A stretch of DNA of 22,931 bases from DASRSS01 sp035656335 (GTDB taxonomy: Bacteria > Actinomycetota > Actinomycetes > Mycobacteriales > Jatrophihabitantaceae): contig DASRSS010000062.1 in the NCBI GenBank assembly GCA_035656335.1, forward strand, positions 1-22,931, given 5' to 3'. This document shows positions 1 to 6,552 of this stretch, piece after piece; within the stretch, counting starts at the first letter, position 1; every line of letters begins with the position of its first letter. The notes under the pieces are model-generated. The model was not told where the DNA came from. It did no database searches and saw only the letters and a program-made list of their open reading frames with translations. The position numbers and the translations under genes are program-made.

Positions 1-206
1 GCCGGCGGCGTCCATCACGGCCAGGACGTCCTCGGCCTGCTGCTCGATGCTCGGGACGTAGCGGATCGACTCGGACAGGCCGAAGCCACGCCGCTGGAAC
101 ACCGCGAAGCGCGTGAAGCCCGCCATGCGCTCGAAGTTGTAATGGCCGTGTGGATCGATCGACAACGGTAGGCGACGGCGACGTCATCGAGCCGTTGCGC
201 GACGCG
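1..206 (-). pseudogene. Alpha/beta-hydrolase fragment, probably frame-broken; runs off the window
   Basis: The minus strand from 183 down to 1 reads as an open frame of 61 codons. It contains ERMAGFTRFAVFQRRGFGLSES and ends QQAEDVLAVMDAAG. This resembles the hydrolase domain that often precedes adenylate cyclase domains in actinobacteria (family pattern: R-L-A-F-x-R-hydrophobic-F-x-x-RG-x-G-L-S). That frame is closed upstream by a stop at 184-186. The expected N-terminal strand, RLDDVAVAYR, is seen instead in another frame at 165-194. I therefore infer a frame break near 160-167 plus loss of roughly 25-30 residues that normally lie between the two blocks. No ATG or convincing GTG with a ribosome site is visible. 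A TTG at 163-165 could start a shortened protein, and a sequencing error is also possible. The rest of the gene is outside the window. Confidence -1.
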
Positions 207-270
207 ACCACGACGCGATGAGCGCTCGCGCGAAGAGCCGCGCGCGGCGCGACGAAGGAGCTTGCCGCTG

Positions 271-314
271 GCGTTCCTCGATCCACCCTGCTCTTTGGGG
301 TGGTCGGGGAACGC
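271..314 (-). terminator. Hairpin downstream of ilvE
   Basis: Left arm 271-288 and right arm 298-314 pair almost perfectly (GCGTTCC...CCACCC against GGGTGG...GGAACGC, with one extra base in the left arm and one mismatch), around a 9-nt loop. The hairpin starts 11 nt beyond the ilvE stop codon. There is no T-run after it on the minus strand, so it would be an I-shaped or weak intrinsic terminator, as is common in high-GC actinobacteria. It also separates ilvE from the broken hydrolase fragment. Confidence -1.
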
Positions 315-325
315 CACTCGCGCGG

Positions 326-1426
326 TCAGATCAGCTTGTGCATCCAGCCGTGCTTGTCCTCGGCCTTGCCGGTCTGGATGTTGGTCAGCTGTTCGCGCAG
401 CTGCATGGTGATCGGGCCGGGGGTGCCGTCGCCGATCGTCCAGCCGCCGTTCGCGCTGTCGACAGCGCCGACCGGCGTGATCACCGCGGCGGTGCCGCAC
501 GCGAACACCTCGGTGAGCGCGCCGGACTCGTTGCCCTCGCGCCACTCGTCCGTCGAGATCTTGCCCTCCTCGGCCGTGTACCCGAGGTCGGTGGCCAGCG
601 TCAGCAGCGAGTCGCGGGTGACGCCCGGCAGCAGCGTGCCGGTGAGCGCGGGCGTGACGATGCGCGCGGACGGCCCGGACCCGAACACGAAGTACAGGTT
701 CATGCCGCCCATCTCCTCGACCCAGCGGTGCTCGGCGGCGTCCAGCCAGACCACCTGGTCGCAGCCCTGCGCGGTGGCGTGCGCCTGGGCGAGGAACGCG
801 GCCGCGTAGTTGCCGCCGCACTTCGCCTCGCCGGTGCCGCCCGGCGCCGCGCGGGTGTACTCCGTCGACAGCCAGACCTTGACCGGCTTGATCCCGCCGC
901 TGAAGTACGGGCCCGCGGGCGAGGCGATGGTCAGGTACGAGTAGCTGTTGGACGGCGAGTTGACGCCGAGGCCGACCTGCGTGGCGATCATGAACGGGCG
1001 CAGGTAGAGCGACTCGTCCGCCGCGTTCGGCACCCACTCGCGGTCGACGTCGACCAGGGCGCGCAGCGACTCGACGAACAGCTCCTCGGGCAGCTCGGCC
1101 ATGCCCAGCCGGCGTGCGGAGTTCGCGAAGCGCCGGGCGTTGGCGGCCGGACGGAACGTGGCGACCGAGCCGTCCGGCTGGCGGTACGCCTTCAGCCCCT
1201 CGAAGATCTCCTGGCCGTAGTGGAAGACGGTCGTCGCGGGGTCGAACGCGAGCGGTCCGTGCGGCAAGACGCGTCCCTCGCCCCACGCGCCGTCCGCGTA
1301 GTCGATGCGGACCATGTGGTCGGTGAAGAACTTCCCGAAGCCCGGCGCGGCGAGAATCGCCCGGCGCTCGGCTTCACTCTGCGGGCTGGGATTGCGTTCG
1401 ACGCTGAACGGCGCGGGAGATGCCAT
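326..1426 (-). CDS. ilvE: Branched-chain amino-acid aminotransferase
   Basis: The 366-residue product is a PLP-dependent fold-type IV transaminase that exchanges amino groups between leucine, isoleucine or valine and 2-oxoglutarate in the cytoplasm, as the last step of branched-chain amino-acid synthesis. The PLP lysine is K202 in the GEAKCGGNYA motif. Other family blocks are FHYGQEIFEGLKAY (about 68-81), YLRPFMIAT (141-149), the EEMGGMN segment (237-243) and FACGTAAVITPV (308-319) near the phosphate-binding end. Length matches actinobacterial IlvE. The ATG at 1426 is chosen because the protein then begins where the family does; the frame runs far upstream without homology. A TAGGAT box (1435-1440, minus strand) lies 8 nt before the ATG and could be either a -10 element or a weak AGGA ribosome site. 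The TetR gene ends 40 nt upstream, so read-through is possible. Confidence -1.
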   Translation of the reverse strand: MASPAPFSVERNPSPQSEAERRAILAAPGFGKFFTDHMVRIDYADGAWGEGRVLPHGPLAFDPATTVFHYGQEIFEGLKAYRQPDGSVATFRPAANARRFANSARRLGMAELPEELFVESLRALVDVDREWVPNAADESLYLRPFMIATQVGLGVNSPSNSYSYLTIASPAGPYFSGGIKPVKVWLSTEYTRAAPGGTGEAKCGGNYAAAFLAQAHATAQGCDQVVWLDAAEHRWVEEMGGMNLYFVFGSGPSARIVTPALTGTLLPGVTRDSLLTLATDLGYTAEEGKISTDEWREGNESGALTEVFACGTAAVITPVGAVDSANGGWTIGDGTPGPITMQLREQLTNIQTGKAEDKHGWMHKLI

Positions 1427-1466
1427 AGTCGGACATCCTAGTTCTTCGCGCCCACGCCGCACCGGC

Positions 1467-2117
1467 CTATTTGGCGGCGATGGCCTGCTCGGCGGTGAGG
1501 ATCGAGACCAGCGAGCCGATCTGCTCGTCCGTGGCCGCGAGGACGACGGCGGGCAGCGCCTTGGTGAGCAGGTCCTCCAGCGCGGCGCGATCGGTACTCG
1601 CCGTGGCGATCCAACGGATCGTGCACTCCTCGGCGAACGCGACCCAGCCGTGCACGGCCAGCTCCGCGCGCGGGCCGAGCTCGAAGCCCAGCTGGCCGAC
1701 GACCTCGACGACACGTCCGGCGAGCGTCGCCCTGGTCTGGTCGAAGATCGCCCGCATCTGCGCGTCGCCGCTGGCCGCGCCGCGGACCAGGGACTTGTAG
1801 TTGTCCGGGTTCTCCTCGACGTAGTCGATGAACGCGCCGATCGCGCCACGCAGCGCGTCGACCGGCGGCAGCGCGACGTCCGGCTCCGTCCGCTGCAGCA
1901 GCTCGGCCGCGGCGGCCCGGGCCACCTCGGTGTGGAACTCCTGCTTGGACGAGAAGTAGTGGAACAGCAGGCCGCGGGAGATGCCGGCCTTCCTGGCGAT
2001 GTCCTCCACCGACAGCGCGTCCAGCGTCCGGGTGGCCAGCATCTCGACGCCGAGCGCGATCAGCTGGGCACGGCGGGCCACCGGATCGAGCCGGGTGCGC
2101 TTCTCGCGGGTCGCCAT
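1467..2117 (-). CDS. TetR-family transcriptional regulator
   Basis: The 216-residue protein has a TetR N-terminal DNA-binding domain. The helix-turn-helix is visible in LSVEDIARKAGISRGLLFHYF (about residues 35-55), followed by SSKQEFHTEV. The remaining helical half (ENPDNYKSLVRGAASGD..., then EECTIRWIATASTDRAALEDLL) is a ligand-binding and dimer region without a recognisable ligand class. There is an earlier in-frame ATG at 2126. The start at 2117 is preferred because TAGGAT sits 7 nt upstream, serving as a -10 box of a leaderless message or as an AGGA ribosome site. It is divergent from the monooxygenase operon, and an ATTGA/TCAAT palindrome lies between them, so it is the likely local repressor and autoregulator. 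The ligand is unknown; a ketone, steroid-like or fatty substrate of the operon is a guess. Confidence -1.
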   Translation of the reverse strand: MATREKRTRLDPVARRAQLIALGVEMLATRTLDALSVEDIARKAGISRGLLFHYFSSKQEFHTEVARAAAAELLQRTEPDVALPPVDALRGAIGAFIDYVEENPDNYKSLVRGAASGDAQMRAIFDQTRATLAGRVVEVVGQLGFELGPRAELAVHGWVAFAEECTIRWIATASTDRAALEDLLTKALPAVVLAATDEQIGSLVSILTAEQAIAAK

Positions 2118-2157
2118 GATCGCCATCCTAGCGCTATTGAACGCCAGCCAACTATCT

Positions 2158-2174
2158 ATTGACTCCGGTTCAAT
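2158..2174. promoter_or_regulatory. Candidate TetR operator between tetR and the monooxygenase operon
   Basis: The sequence ATTGACTCCGGTTCAAT has perfect ATTGA and TCAAT arms around a 7-nt centre. A further ATTGAAC half-site lies at 2136-2142, pairing with GTTCAAT at 2168-2174. The palindrome overlaps the -35-like TTGACT of the monooxygenase promoter, so a bound repressor would block polymerase. Assigning it to the adjacent TetR is inference from position. Confidence -1.
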
Positions 2175-2188
2175 GAGTTCCTTACCCT
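2159..2188 (+). promoter_or_regulatory. Promoter of the monooxygenase operon, likely leaderless
   Basis: A TTGACT -35-like box (2159-2164), an 18-nt spacer and a TACCCT -10-like box (2183-2188) are followed after 7 nt by the ATG at 2196. No good Shine-Dalgarno sequence precedes that ATG. The predicted start of transcription therefore falls on or next to the start codon. Confidence -1.
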
Positions 2189-2195
2189 GGACAGC

Positions 2196-3848
2196 ATGAC
2201 GCAGACAACCGGTACCCGGTCGACGGCACGCGCGGCTTCCCGTTCCGGCGGGCGCCGGATGCAGTCGGTGCCTGCAGGCGGGCAGGACGGCGGCCGGCGC
2301 CACGTCGGCGTGCTGATCATCGGCTCCGGGTTCGCCGGCCTGGGCACCGCGATCCGGCTGGCCAAGGACGGCCGCCAGGACTTCCTCGTCATCGACCGCG
2401 GCTCCGAGGTCGGCGGCACCTGGCGCGACAACACGTACCCGGGCGCCGCCTGCGACGTCCCCTCGCACCTGTACTCGTACTCGTTCGAGCTCAACCCGAA
2501 CTGGTCGCGGTCGTTCTCGCCGCAGCCGGAGATCCAGGACTACCTGCGCGACACCGCGCGCAAGTACGGCGTCCTGGACAAGCACCTGTTCGACACCGAG
2601 GTCACGCTCGCGCGGTGGGACGCGGCGAGCGACCAGTGGCTGGTCGACACCACCAGCGGCGACTTCAGCGCGGACGTCCTGGTGGCCGCGGTCGGTGCCC
2701 TGTGCGAGCCGGCGCTGCCGAACATCAAGGGCATCGAGTCGTTCCGCGGCGAGATCTTCCACTCCGCCCGGTGGAACCACGAGGCGAACCTGGCCGGCAA
2801 GCGCGTCGCCCTGGTCGGGACCGGCGCGTCGGCCATCCAGATCGGCCCGGCCATCGCGGACCGCGTCGGCCACCTGGACGTCTACCAGCGCACCGCGCCG
2901 TGGGTCATGCCGCGGCACGACCGCGCCTACCCGTCCGTGGAGAAGTTCGCGTACAAGCACGTGCCGTTCCTGCAGCGCGTTGCCCGCGAGGCGATCTACT
3001 GGGGCCGCGAGTCGTACGTGCTCGGCTTCGCGTTCTGGCCCAAGATGCTGCTCGCCGCGCAGAAGATCGCCGAGCGCAACATCGCCAAGGCCATCTCCGA
3101 CCCGGAGCTGCGCCGCAAGGTCACGCCGAACTGGCAGATCGGCTGCAAGCGCATCCTGATCTCCAACGACTGGTATCCGATGCTGGCCAAGCAGCACGTC
3201 GACCTGGTCACCGACGGCATCGCCGAGATCCGCGAGGACGCGATCGTGAGCAACGACGGCAAGGTTCGCGAGGTGGACGCGATCATCGTCGCCACCGGGT
3301 TCCACGTCACCGACTCGCCGACCTACGAGCATGTGATCGGCGCGGACGGCCGCTCGCTCGCGTCCGTCTGGGACGAGCAGGGCCAGCAGGCGTACAAGGG
3401 CGCGACGGTCGCCGGCTTCCCGAACATGTTCTTCGTCATCGGACCGAACACCGGCCTCGGGCACAGCTCGATGGTCTATATGGCCGAGTCGCACATCAAC
3501 TACGTCGCCAGCGCGCTCCGGGAGATGGACCGGCACGGGCTGGCGACCGTCGAGGTACGCGCCGACAAGCAGCGGGAATACAACGAGAAGCTGCAGAAGC
3601 ACATGCGGCAGACCATCTGGACGACCGGCGGCTGCTCGAGCTGGTACCTCGACAAGCACGGCAACAACACGACGCTGTGGCCGAGCTTCACGTTCGTGTT
3701 CCGCCAGCTCACCCGCACGTTCGACCTCGCGGCCTACCGGACCACGGCGCGCAGCGACAGGACCATTGCCGAGTGGCGCGAAATGGCCCCGAGTGGCGCG
3801 AAACAGCGCGCCACTGAAGCCCGTAACGCACCACTCGCGAGGAAGTAG
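2196..3848 (+). CDS. Flavin-containing (Baeyer-Villiger-type) monooxygenase
   Basis: The 550-residue protein is a class B flavoprotein monooxygenase expected to use FAD, NADPH and O2 to insert oxygen into a ketone or similar carbonyl. The FAD-binding GSGFAG is at 43-48 and followed by VIDRGSEVGGTWRDNTYPGAACD. The Baeyer-Villiger fingerprint FxGxxxHxxxW is present as FRGEIFHSARW (183-193), followed by N where P or D is usual. The NADPH-site GTGASA is at 208-213, and IIVATGFHVTD lies further on. The first 35 residues are polar and poorly conserved; M22 is an alternative start. The last 25 or so codons (3771-3848) are made of a repeat also found near 18.4 kb, so the C-terminal tail is probably a recent addition. 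It is first gene of a three-gene operon; the dehydrogenase starts 11 nt after its stop. Enzyme class is secure, substrate unknown. Confidence -1.
   Translation: MTQTTGTRSTARAASRSGGRRMQSVPAGGQDGGRRHVGVLIIGSGFAGLGTAIRLAKDGRQDFLVIDRGSEVGGTWRDNTYPGAACDVPSHLYSYSFELNPNWSRSFSPQPEIQDYLRDTARKYGVLDKHLFDTEVTLARWDAASDQWLVDTTSGDFSADVLVAAVGALCEPALPNIKGIESFRGEIFHSARWNHEANLAGKRVALVGTGASAIQIGPAIADRVGHLDVYQRTAPWVMPRHDRAYPSVEKFAYKHVPFLQRVAREAIYWGRESYVLGFAFWPKMLLAAQKIAERNIAKAISDPELRRKVTPNWQIGCKRILISNDWYPMLAKQHVDLVTDGIAEIREDAIVSNDGKVREVDAIIVATGFHVTDSPTYEHVIGADGRSLASVWDEQGQQAYKGATVAGFPNMFFVIGPNTGLGHSSMVYMAESHINYVASALREMDRHGLATVEVRADKQREYNEKLQKHMRQTIWTTGGCSSWYLDKHGNNTTLWPSFTFVFRQLTRTFDLAAYRTTARSDRTIAEWREMAPSGAKQRATEARNAPLARK
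3771..3845. repeat. GAGTGG-type repeats inside the 3' end of the monooxygenase gene
   Basis: GAGTGGCGCGAAA occurs twice, at 3771-3783 and 3791-3803 (period 20). The second copy forms a hairpin with CGCGCCACT at 3807-3815 around a 6-nt loop. Positions 3831-3844 read CCACTCGCGAGGAA, which is, apart from one missing base, the reverse complement of 18371-18384 (start of the 18.4-kb array). The match continues into GCCCGTAA, the counterpart of TTACGGCC. The element thus spans the last codons and approaches the stop codon of the monooxygenase. Confidence -1.
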
Positions 3849-3859
3849 GGAACGGATCC

Positions 3860-4735
3860 ATGACTGACATCAAGGGCAAGGTCGCGGTGATCACCGGCGC
3901 GGGGTCGGGCATCGGGCGCGCGCTCGCCTACGACCTCGCGCGCCGCGGCGCGAAGCTGGCCATCAGCGATGTCGATACAGTCGGCCTCGCGGAGACCGCC
4001 AAGCAGGTCCGGGTGATCGGCGCCCCGGTGCACGAGCAGCGGCTGGACGTCACCGACCGGGCGGCCGTGCTCGCCTACGCGGACACGGTGGTGGCCGAGT
4101 ACGGGACGGTCAACCTGGTCTTCAACAACGCCGGCATCGCGTTCAGCGGAGACGTCGAGGCGATGGCGTTCGAGCAGATCGAGCGCGTGATGGACGTCGA
4201 CTTCTGGGGCGTGGTCAACGGCACCAAGGCGTTCCTGCCGCACCTGATCGCGTCCGGCGACGGGCACGTCGTCAACATCTCCAGCCTGTTCGGGCTGCTC
4301 GCGATGCCGAGCCAGAGCGCGTACAACGCGGCGAAGTTCGCCGTCCGCGGCTTCACCGAGTCGCTGCGCCAGGAGATGATCATCAACCGGCACCCGGTGC
4401 AGGTCACCTGCGTGCACCCGGGCGGCATCAAGACCGCGATCGCGCGCAACGCCGGCGCGGTCGAGGGCAAGGACCCGGTGAAGCTGGCCGAGTTCTTCGA
4501 CGCCAAGCTCGCCAAAACGTCGCCCGAGCAGGCCGCGAAGACGATCCTGCGCGCGGTGACCGGCAACCGGCCGCGCGCGGTCGTCGGCCTGGACGCCAAG
4601 GCGCTGGACGTGTTCATCCGCGCCGTCGGCCCGTCCTACCAGCGGATCTTCTCGCTGTTCGCCGGCCGGATGATGCCCGCCGCCGACGTCGCGCCGGGCT
4701 CGTCCGCGCCGACCCGCAGCAAGGCCTCGGCGTAG
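3860..4735 (+). CDS. Short-chain dehydrogenase/reductase (classical SDR)
   Basis: This 291-residue cytoplasmic NAD(P)-dependent oxidoreductase has the classical SDR layout: TGAGSGIG at 12-19 for cofactor binding, NNAG at 89-92, the catalytic serine around 141-142 (NISSLFG), and YNAAK at 155-159 supplying the Tyr and Lys. An aspartate (ISDVD) after the second strand suggests a preference for NAD over NADP. PGGIKTAI follows the active site. The length is above the 250-residue SDR average, with a C-terminal extension (about 245-291) typical of the mycobacterial alcohol-dehydrogenase-like SDRs. It lies between monooxygenase and esterase in one operon, so it probably oxidises an alcohol to the ketone used by the monooxygenase, or oxidises the alcohol released from the ester; this is inferred from context. 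Gaps are 11 nt upstream and 13 nt downstream. Confidence -1.
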   Translation: MTDIKGKVAVITGAGSGIGRALAYDLARRGAKLAISDVDTVGLAETAKQVRVIGAPVHEQRLDVTDRAAVLAYADTVVAEYGTVNLVFNNAGIAFSGDVEAMAFEQIERVMDVDFWGVVNGTKAFLPHLIASGDGHVVNISSLFGLLAMPSQSAYNAAKFAVRGFTESLRQEMIINRHPVQVTCVHPGGIKTAIARNAGAVEGKDPVKLAEFFDAKLAKTSPEQAAKTILRAVTGNRPRAVVGLDAKALDVFIRAVGPSYQRIFSLFAGRMMPAADVAPGSSAPTRSKASA

Positions 4736-4748
4736 GAGGACGGACCGC

Positions 4749-5690
4749 ATGCCGCACCTGCCCCGCGTTGCCGTCGCCGCCTTCTCCGCGCCGTTCTACC
4801 GGCTCGCGCTGGACGCGCGCCGTCCGGTGGCGTGGCAGCGCGCGCTGACCGAGATGGGTGCGCGCGCCGGACGCGTCCCGCGCGGAACCGTGGTCGAACA
4901 CGTGACGCTCGGCGGACGACCGGCCGAACGCGTCACGAACGGCGCAACGGAGCGTCCGCGCGCGGTGCTGTACCTGCACGGCGGCGGGTACGTCGTGGGC
5001 TCGGCCCGGATGTACCGCGTGCTGGCCGCGCACCTGTCGCGCGCCGCCGGTGCGGTCGTCTTCACGCTCGACTACCGGCTCGCGCCCGAGCACCCGTATC
5101 CCGCGGCGTTGGACGACGCCGTCGCGGCCTTCGACGACCTGGTCGAGCGAGCGGGCTTCGCGCCGGATCGCATTGCGCTCGTGGGCGATTCGGCCGGTGG
5201 CGGCCTCGCCGTCGCGGCCGCGCGGAAGCTCACCGACGCCGGACGGCGACCGGGCGCGCTCGCGTTGCTGTCGCCGTGGACGGATCCCGGTGACGTGGAC
5301 GGCGCCGACCGCGACTTCGTGATCAACAAGGCGTGGGGCTCGGCCTGCGGCGAGATGTACCGCGGCGACGCGGACCCGCGCGACCCGGGATACGCGCCGA
5401 TGTACGCGGACCTGACCGGCCTGCCGCCGATGCTGATCCATCGCTGCACGCGGGAGGTGCTCGTGCACCAGATCGCCCGGTTCAGCGAGCGCGCCCGCGC
5501 CGCGGGTGTCGAGGTGAAGACGGTCGACCACGACCGGTTGTGGCACTCCGGCCACATCCTCGCCGGGATGCTGCGCGACGCTACCGACGCCGCCCACGAC
5601 ATCGGCGTGTTCCTCCGCCGCAACCTCGACGAGCCGGCGGTCTCACCAGGCCGGGCGGAGCGGGCCGTCGGGGCTGACGCGGGCCAGTAG
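4749..5690 (+). CDS. HSL-family alpha/beta hydrolase (esterase, LipR-like)
   Basis: This 313-residue carboxylic-ester hydrolase belongs to the hormone-sensitive-lipase family. The oxyanion-hole motif HGGGY is at 77-81 and the nucleophile S148 lies in GDSAGG (146-151). The triad acid is probably the Glu in TREVL, in the position of the usual EVLLDD or DPLRD block. The histidine is in LWHSGH near residue 262. There is no signal peptide. The Shine-Dalgarno AGGAGG (4734-4739) overlaps the stop codon of the SDR gene and lies 9 nt before the ATG, so translation is coupled. As third gene after a Baeyer-Villiger enzyme it would hydrolyse the ester product. M. tuberculosis mymA is likewise followed by an HSL esterase (lipR) and an SDR, though in a different order. 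Its 3' end overlaps the convergent marR gene by 48 nt, and the residues after LRRNLD look like a non-conserved tail. Confidence -1.
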   Translation: MPHLPRVAVAAFSAPFYRLALDARRPVAWQRALTEMGARAGRVPRGTVVEHVTLGGRPAERVTNGATERPRAVLYLHGGGYVVGSARMYRVLAAHLSRAAGAVVFTLDYRLAPEHPYPAALDDAVAAFDDLVERAGFAPDRIALVGDSAGGGLAVAAARKLTDAGRRPGALALLSPWTDPGDVDGADRDFVINKAWGSACGEMYRGDADPRDPGYAPMYADLTGLPPMLIHRCTREVLVHQIARFSERARAAGVEVKTVDHDRLWHSGHILAGMLRDATDAAHDIGVFLRRNLDEPAVSPGRAERAVGADAGQ

Positions 5691-6086
5691 CCGCGTCAGC
5701 CGGCGCACGCCATCGGCGCCGATCTCGTCCTGCCAGCCCCGGACGGCGTCCGCGGCGCTCGCCTCCGCGGCCCGGGTGCACGCCCGGCCGCGCGCGGTCA
5801 GTGCGAGCGTGCGGCGCCGGGCGTCGGCCGGGTCGGGCACGCGGGTCACGTAGCCGCGCTGCACGAGCTGTTCGACGAGCTGGCTGGCTGCCTGCTTGGT
5901 GACGCCCAGGTGCTCGGCCACGTCCAGTACCGTCGCGTCGCCGTGGCTGATGCGCACGAACGCGAAGCCGTGCGCCGGCCGCACGTCCGGAAAGCCGCGG
6001 CGCGCCATGCCGTCCTGGATTTGCTCGATCACCCGTGACGCCGTCGCGAGCACGCTCATCGCCAGCTGCACCGCCTCGACGTCCAT
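5643..6086 (-). CDS. MarR-family transcriptional regulator
   Basis: The 147-residue protein is a winged-helix MarR-type dimeric repressor. The recognition region reads TVLDVAEHLGVTKQAASQLVEQLVQRGYV (about 52-80), followed by the wing DPADARRRTLALTARGR (about 84-100). Helical segments at both ends would form the dimer interface. MarR proteins typically respond to small phenolic or lipophilic ligands; nothing in the sequence names one here. The ATG at 6086 is at the conserved N-terminus. It is divergent from the cupin gene across a 73-nt region containing stacked palindromes, so it very likely controls both itself and the cupin. Its last 48 nt overlap the end of the esterase gene on the other strand. 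Confidence -1.
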   Translation of the reverse strand: MDVEAVQLAMSVLATASRVIEQIQDGMARRGFPDVRPAHGFAFVRISHGDATVLDVAEHLGVTKQAASQLVEQLVQRGYVTRVPDPADARRRTLALTARGRACTRAAEASAADAVRGWQDEIGADGVRRLTRLLARVSPDGPLRPAW

Positions 6087-6095
6087 GCGGCAAGT

Positions 6096-6144
6096 TTGAC
6101 AGATCGGTCAACGCGCTTGACCATGTAGTCAAGCTACTTGACTA
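6096..6144. promoter_or_regulatory. Stacked MarR operator palindromes
   Basis: Two TTGAC-N6-GTCAA palindromes lie 21 bp apart (6096-6111 and 6117-6132). The second extends to CTTGAC/GTCAAG (6116-6133). Its right half is shared with a third palindrome, TAGTCAAG-CTA-CTTGACTA (6126-6144), with perfect 8-bp arms. The spacing of two helical turns and the sharing of half-sites suggest cooperative or alternative dimer binding. The TTGAC arms also look like -35 boxes, so binding would occlude both divergent promoters. Recognition by the adjacent MarR protein is inferred from position. Confidence -1.
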
Positions 6145-6159
6145 ATTGAGGAGATCAAG

Positions 6160-6531
6160 ATGCCCGTTCTGAACAGCAGCCAGGCTCGCGAGTACGACCT
6201 GCACGGCAGCCGGTTCACGTCCTACGTCGCGCCGTCGCTCGGCAGCGAGCGGCTCTGCGCCTGGCGATTGGCCGTCGAGCCCGGCACGGTCGGCGCGGAG
6301 CACCGGGTGAGCACCGAGGAGGTGCTGTTCGTGACGGACGGGCCGCTGCGCGTGACGATCGACGATGTCCGCTCGGACGCGCCGCAGGGCGCCGTCGTGT
6401 TCGTCCCGGCCGGCAGCAGTTTCCGCGTCGACGGCGGCGAGCGCCGCGCGTCCGCCTGGGTCGTGACGACCGCCGGCCTGCAGGCGGTGCTCGCCGACGG
6501 CTCGACGCTGACGCCGCCGTGGACGGTCTGA
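6160..6531 (+). CDS. Small cupin-domain protein
   Basis: This 123-residue single-domain beta-barrel protein of the cupin 2 type has the two conserved blocks: motif 1 around PGTVGAEHRVSTEEVLFVTDGPLRVTID (about 42-69) and motif 2 around GAVVFVPAGSSFRVDGGE (about 77-94). Motif 1 keeps one His (H48) and Glu residues (E53, E54), but motif 2 has no His where metal-binding cupins have one, so metal binding is doubtful and a binding or sensory role is as likely as catalysis. A strong ribosome site, GAGGAG, ends 6 nt before the ATG. It is divergent from marR and flanked by the palindromes described above, so it is probably the main target of that repressor. Function is otherwise unknown. Confidence -1.
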   Translation: MPVLNSSQAREYDLHGSRFTSYVAPSLGSERLCAWRLAVEPGTVGAEHRVSTEEVLFVTDGPLRVTIDDVRSDAPQGAVVFVPAGSSFRVDGGERRASAWVVTTAGLQAVLADGSTLTPPWTV

Positions 6532-6552
6532 GCCGAACGGCCCCGGGCGCGG

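Noticed and set aside
218..1441. Long open frames on the plus strand opposite ilvE
   Set aside because: They are antisense reading frames caused by high GC; the translations are Arg/Ala-rich without domains, while the minus strand gives a clear aminotransferase.
2127..3659. Upstream extension of the first TetR frame across the monooxygenase gene
   Set aside because: It is low-complexity antisense of a well-supported flavoprotein gene.
5440..5560. Loss of the catalytic acid in the HSL esterase
   Set aside because: The usual DD is absent in CTREVLVHQ, but the Glu in EVL lies at the position of the acid in related enzymes, so the triad appears complete.
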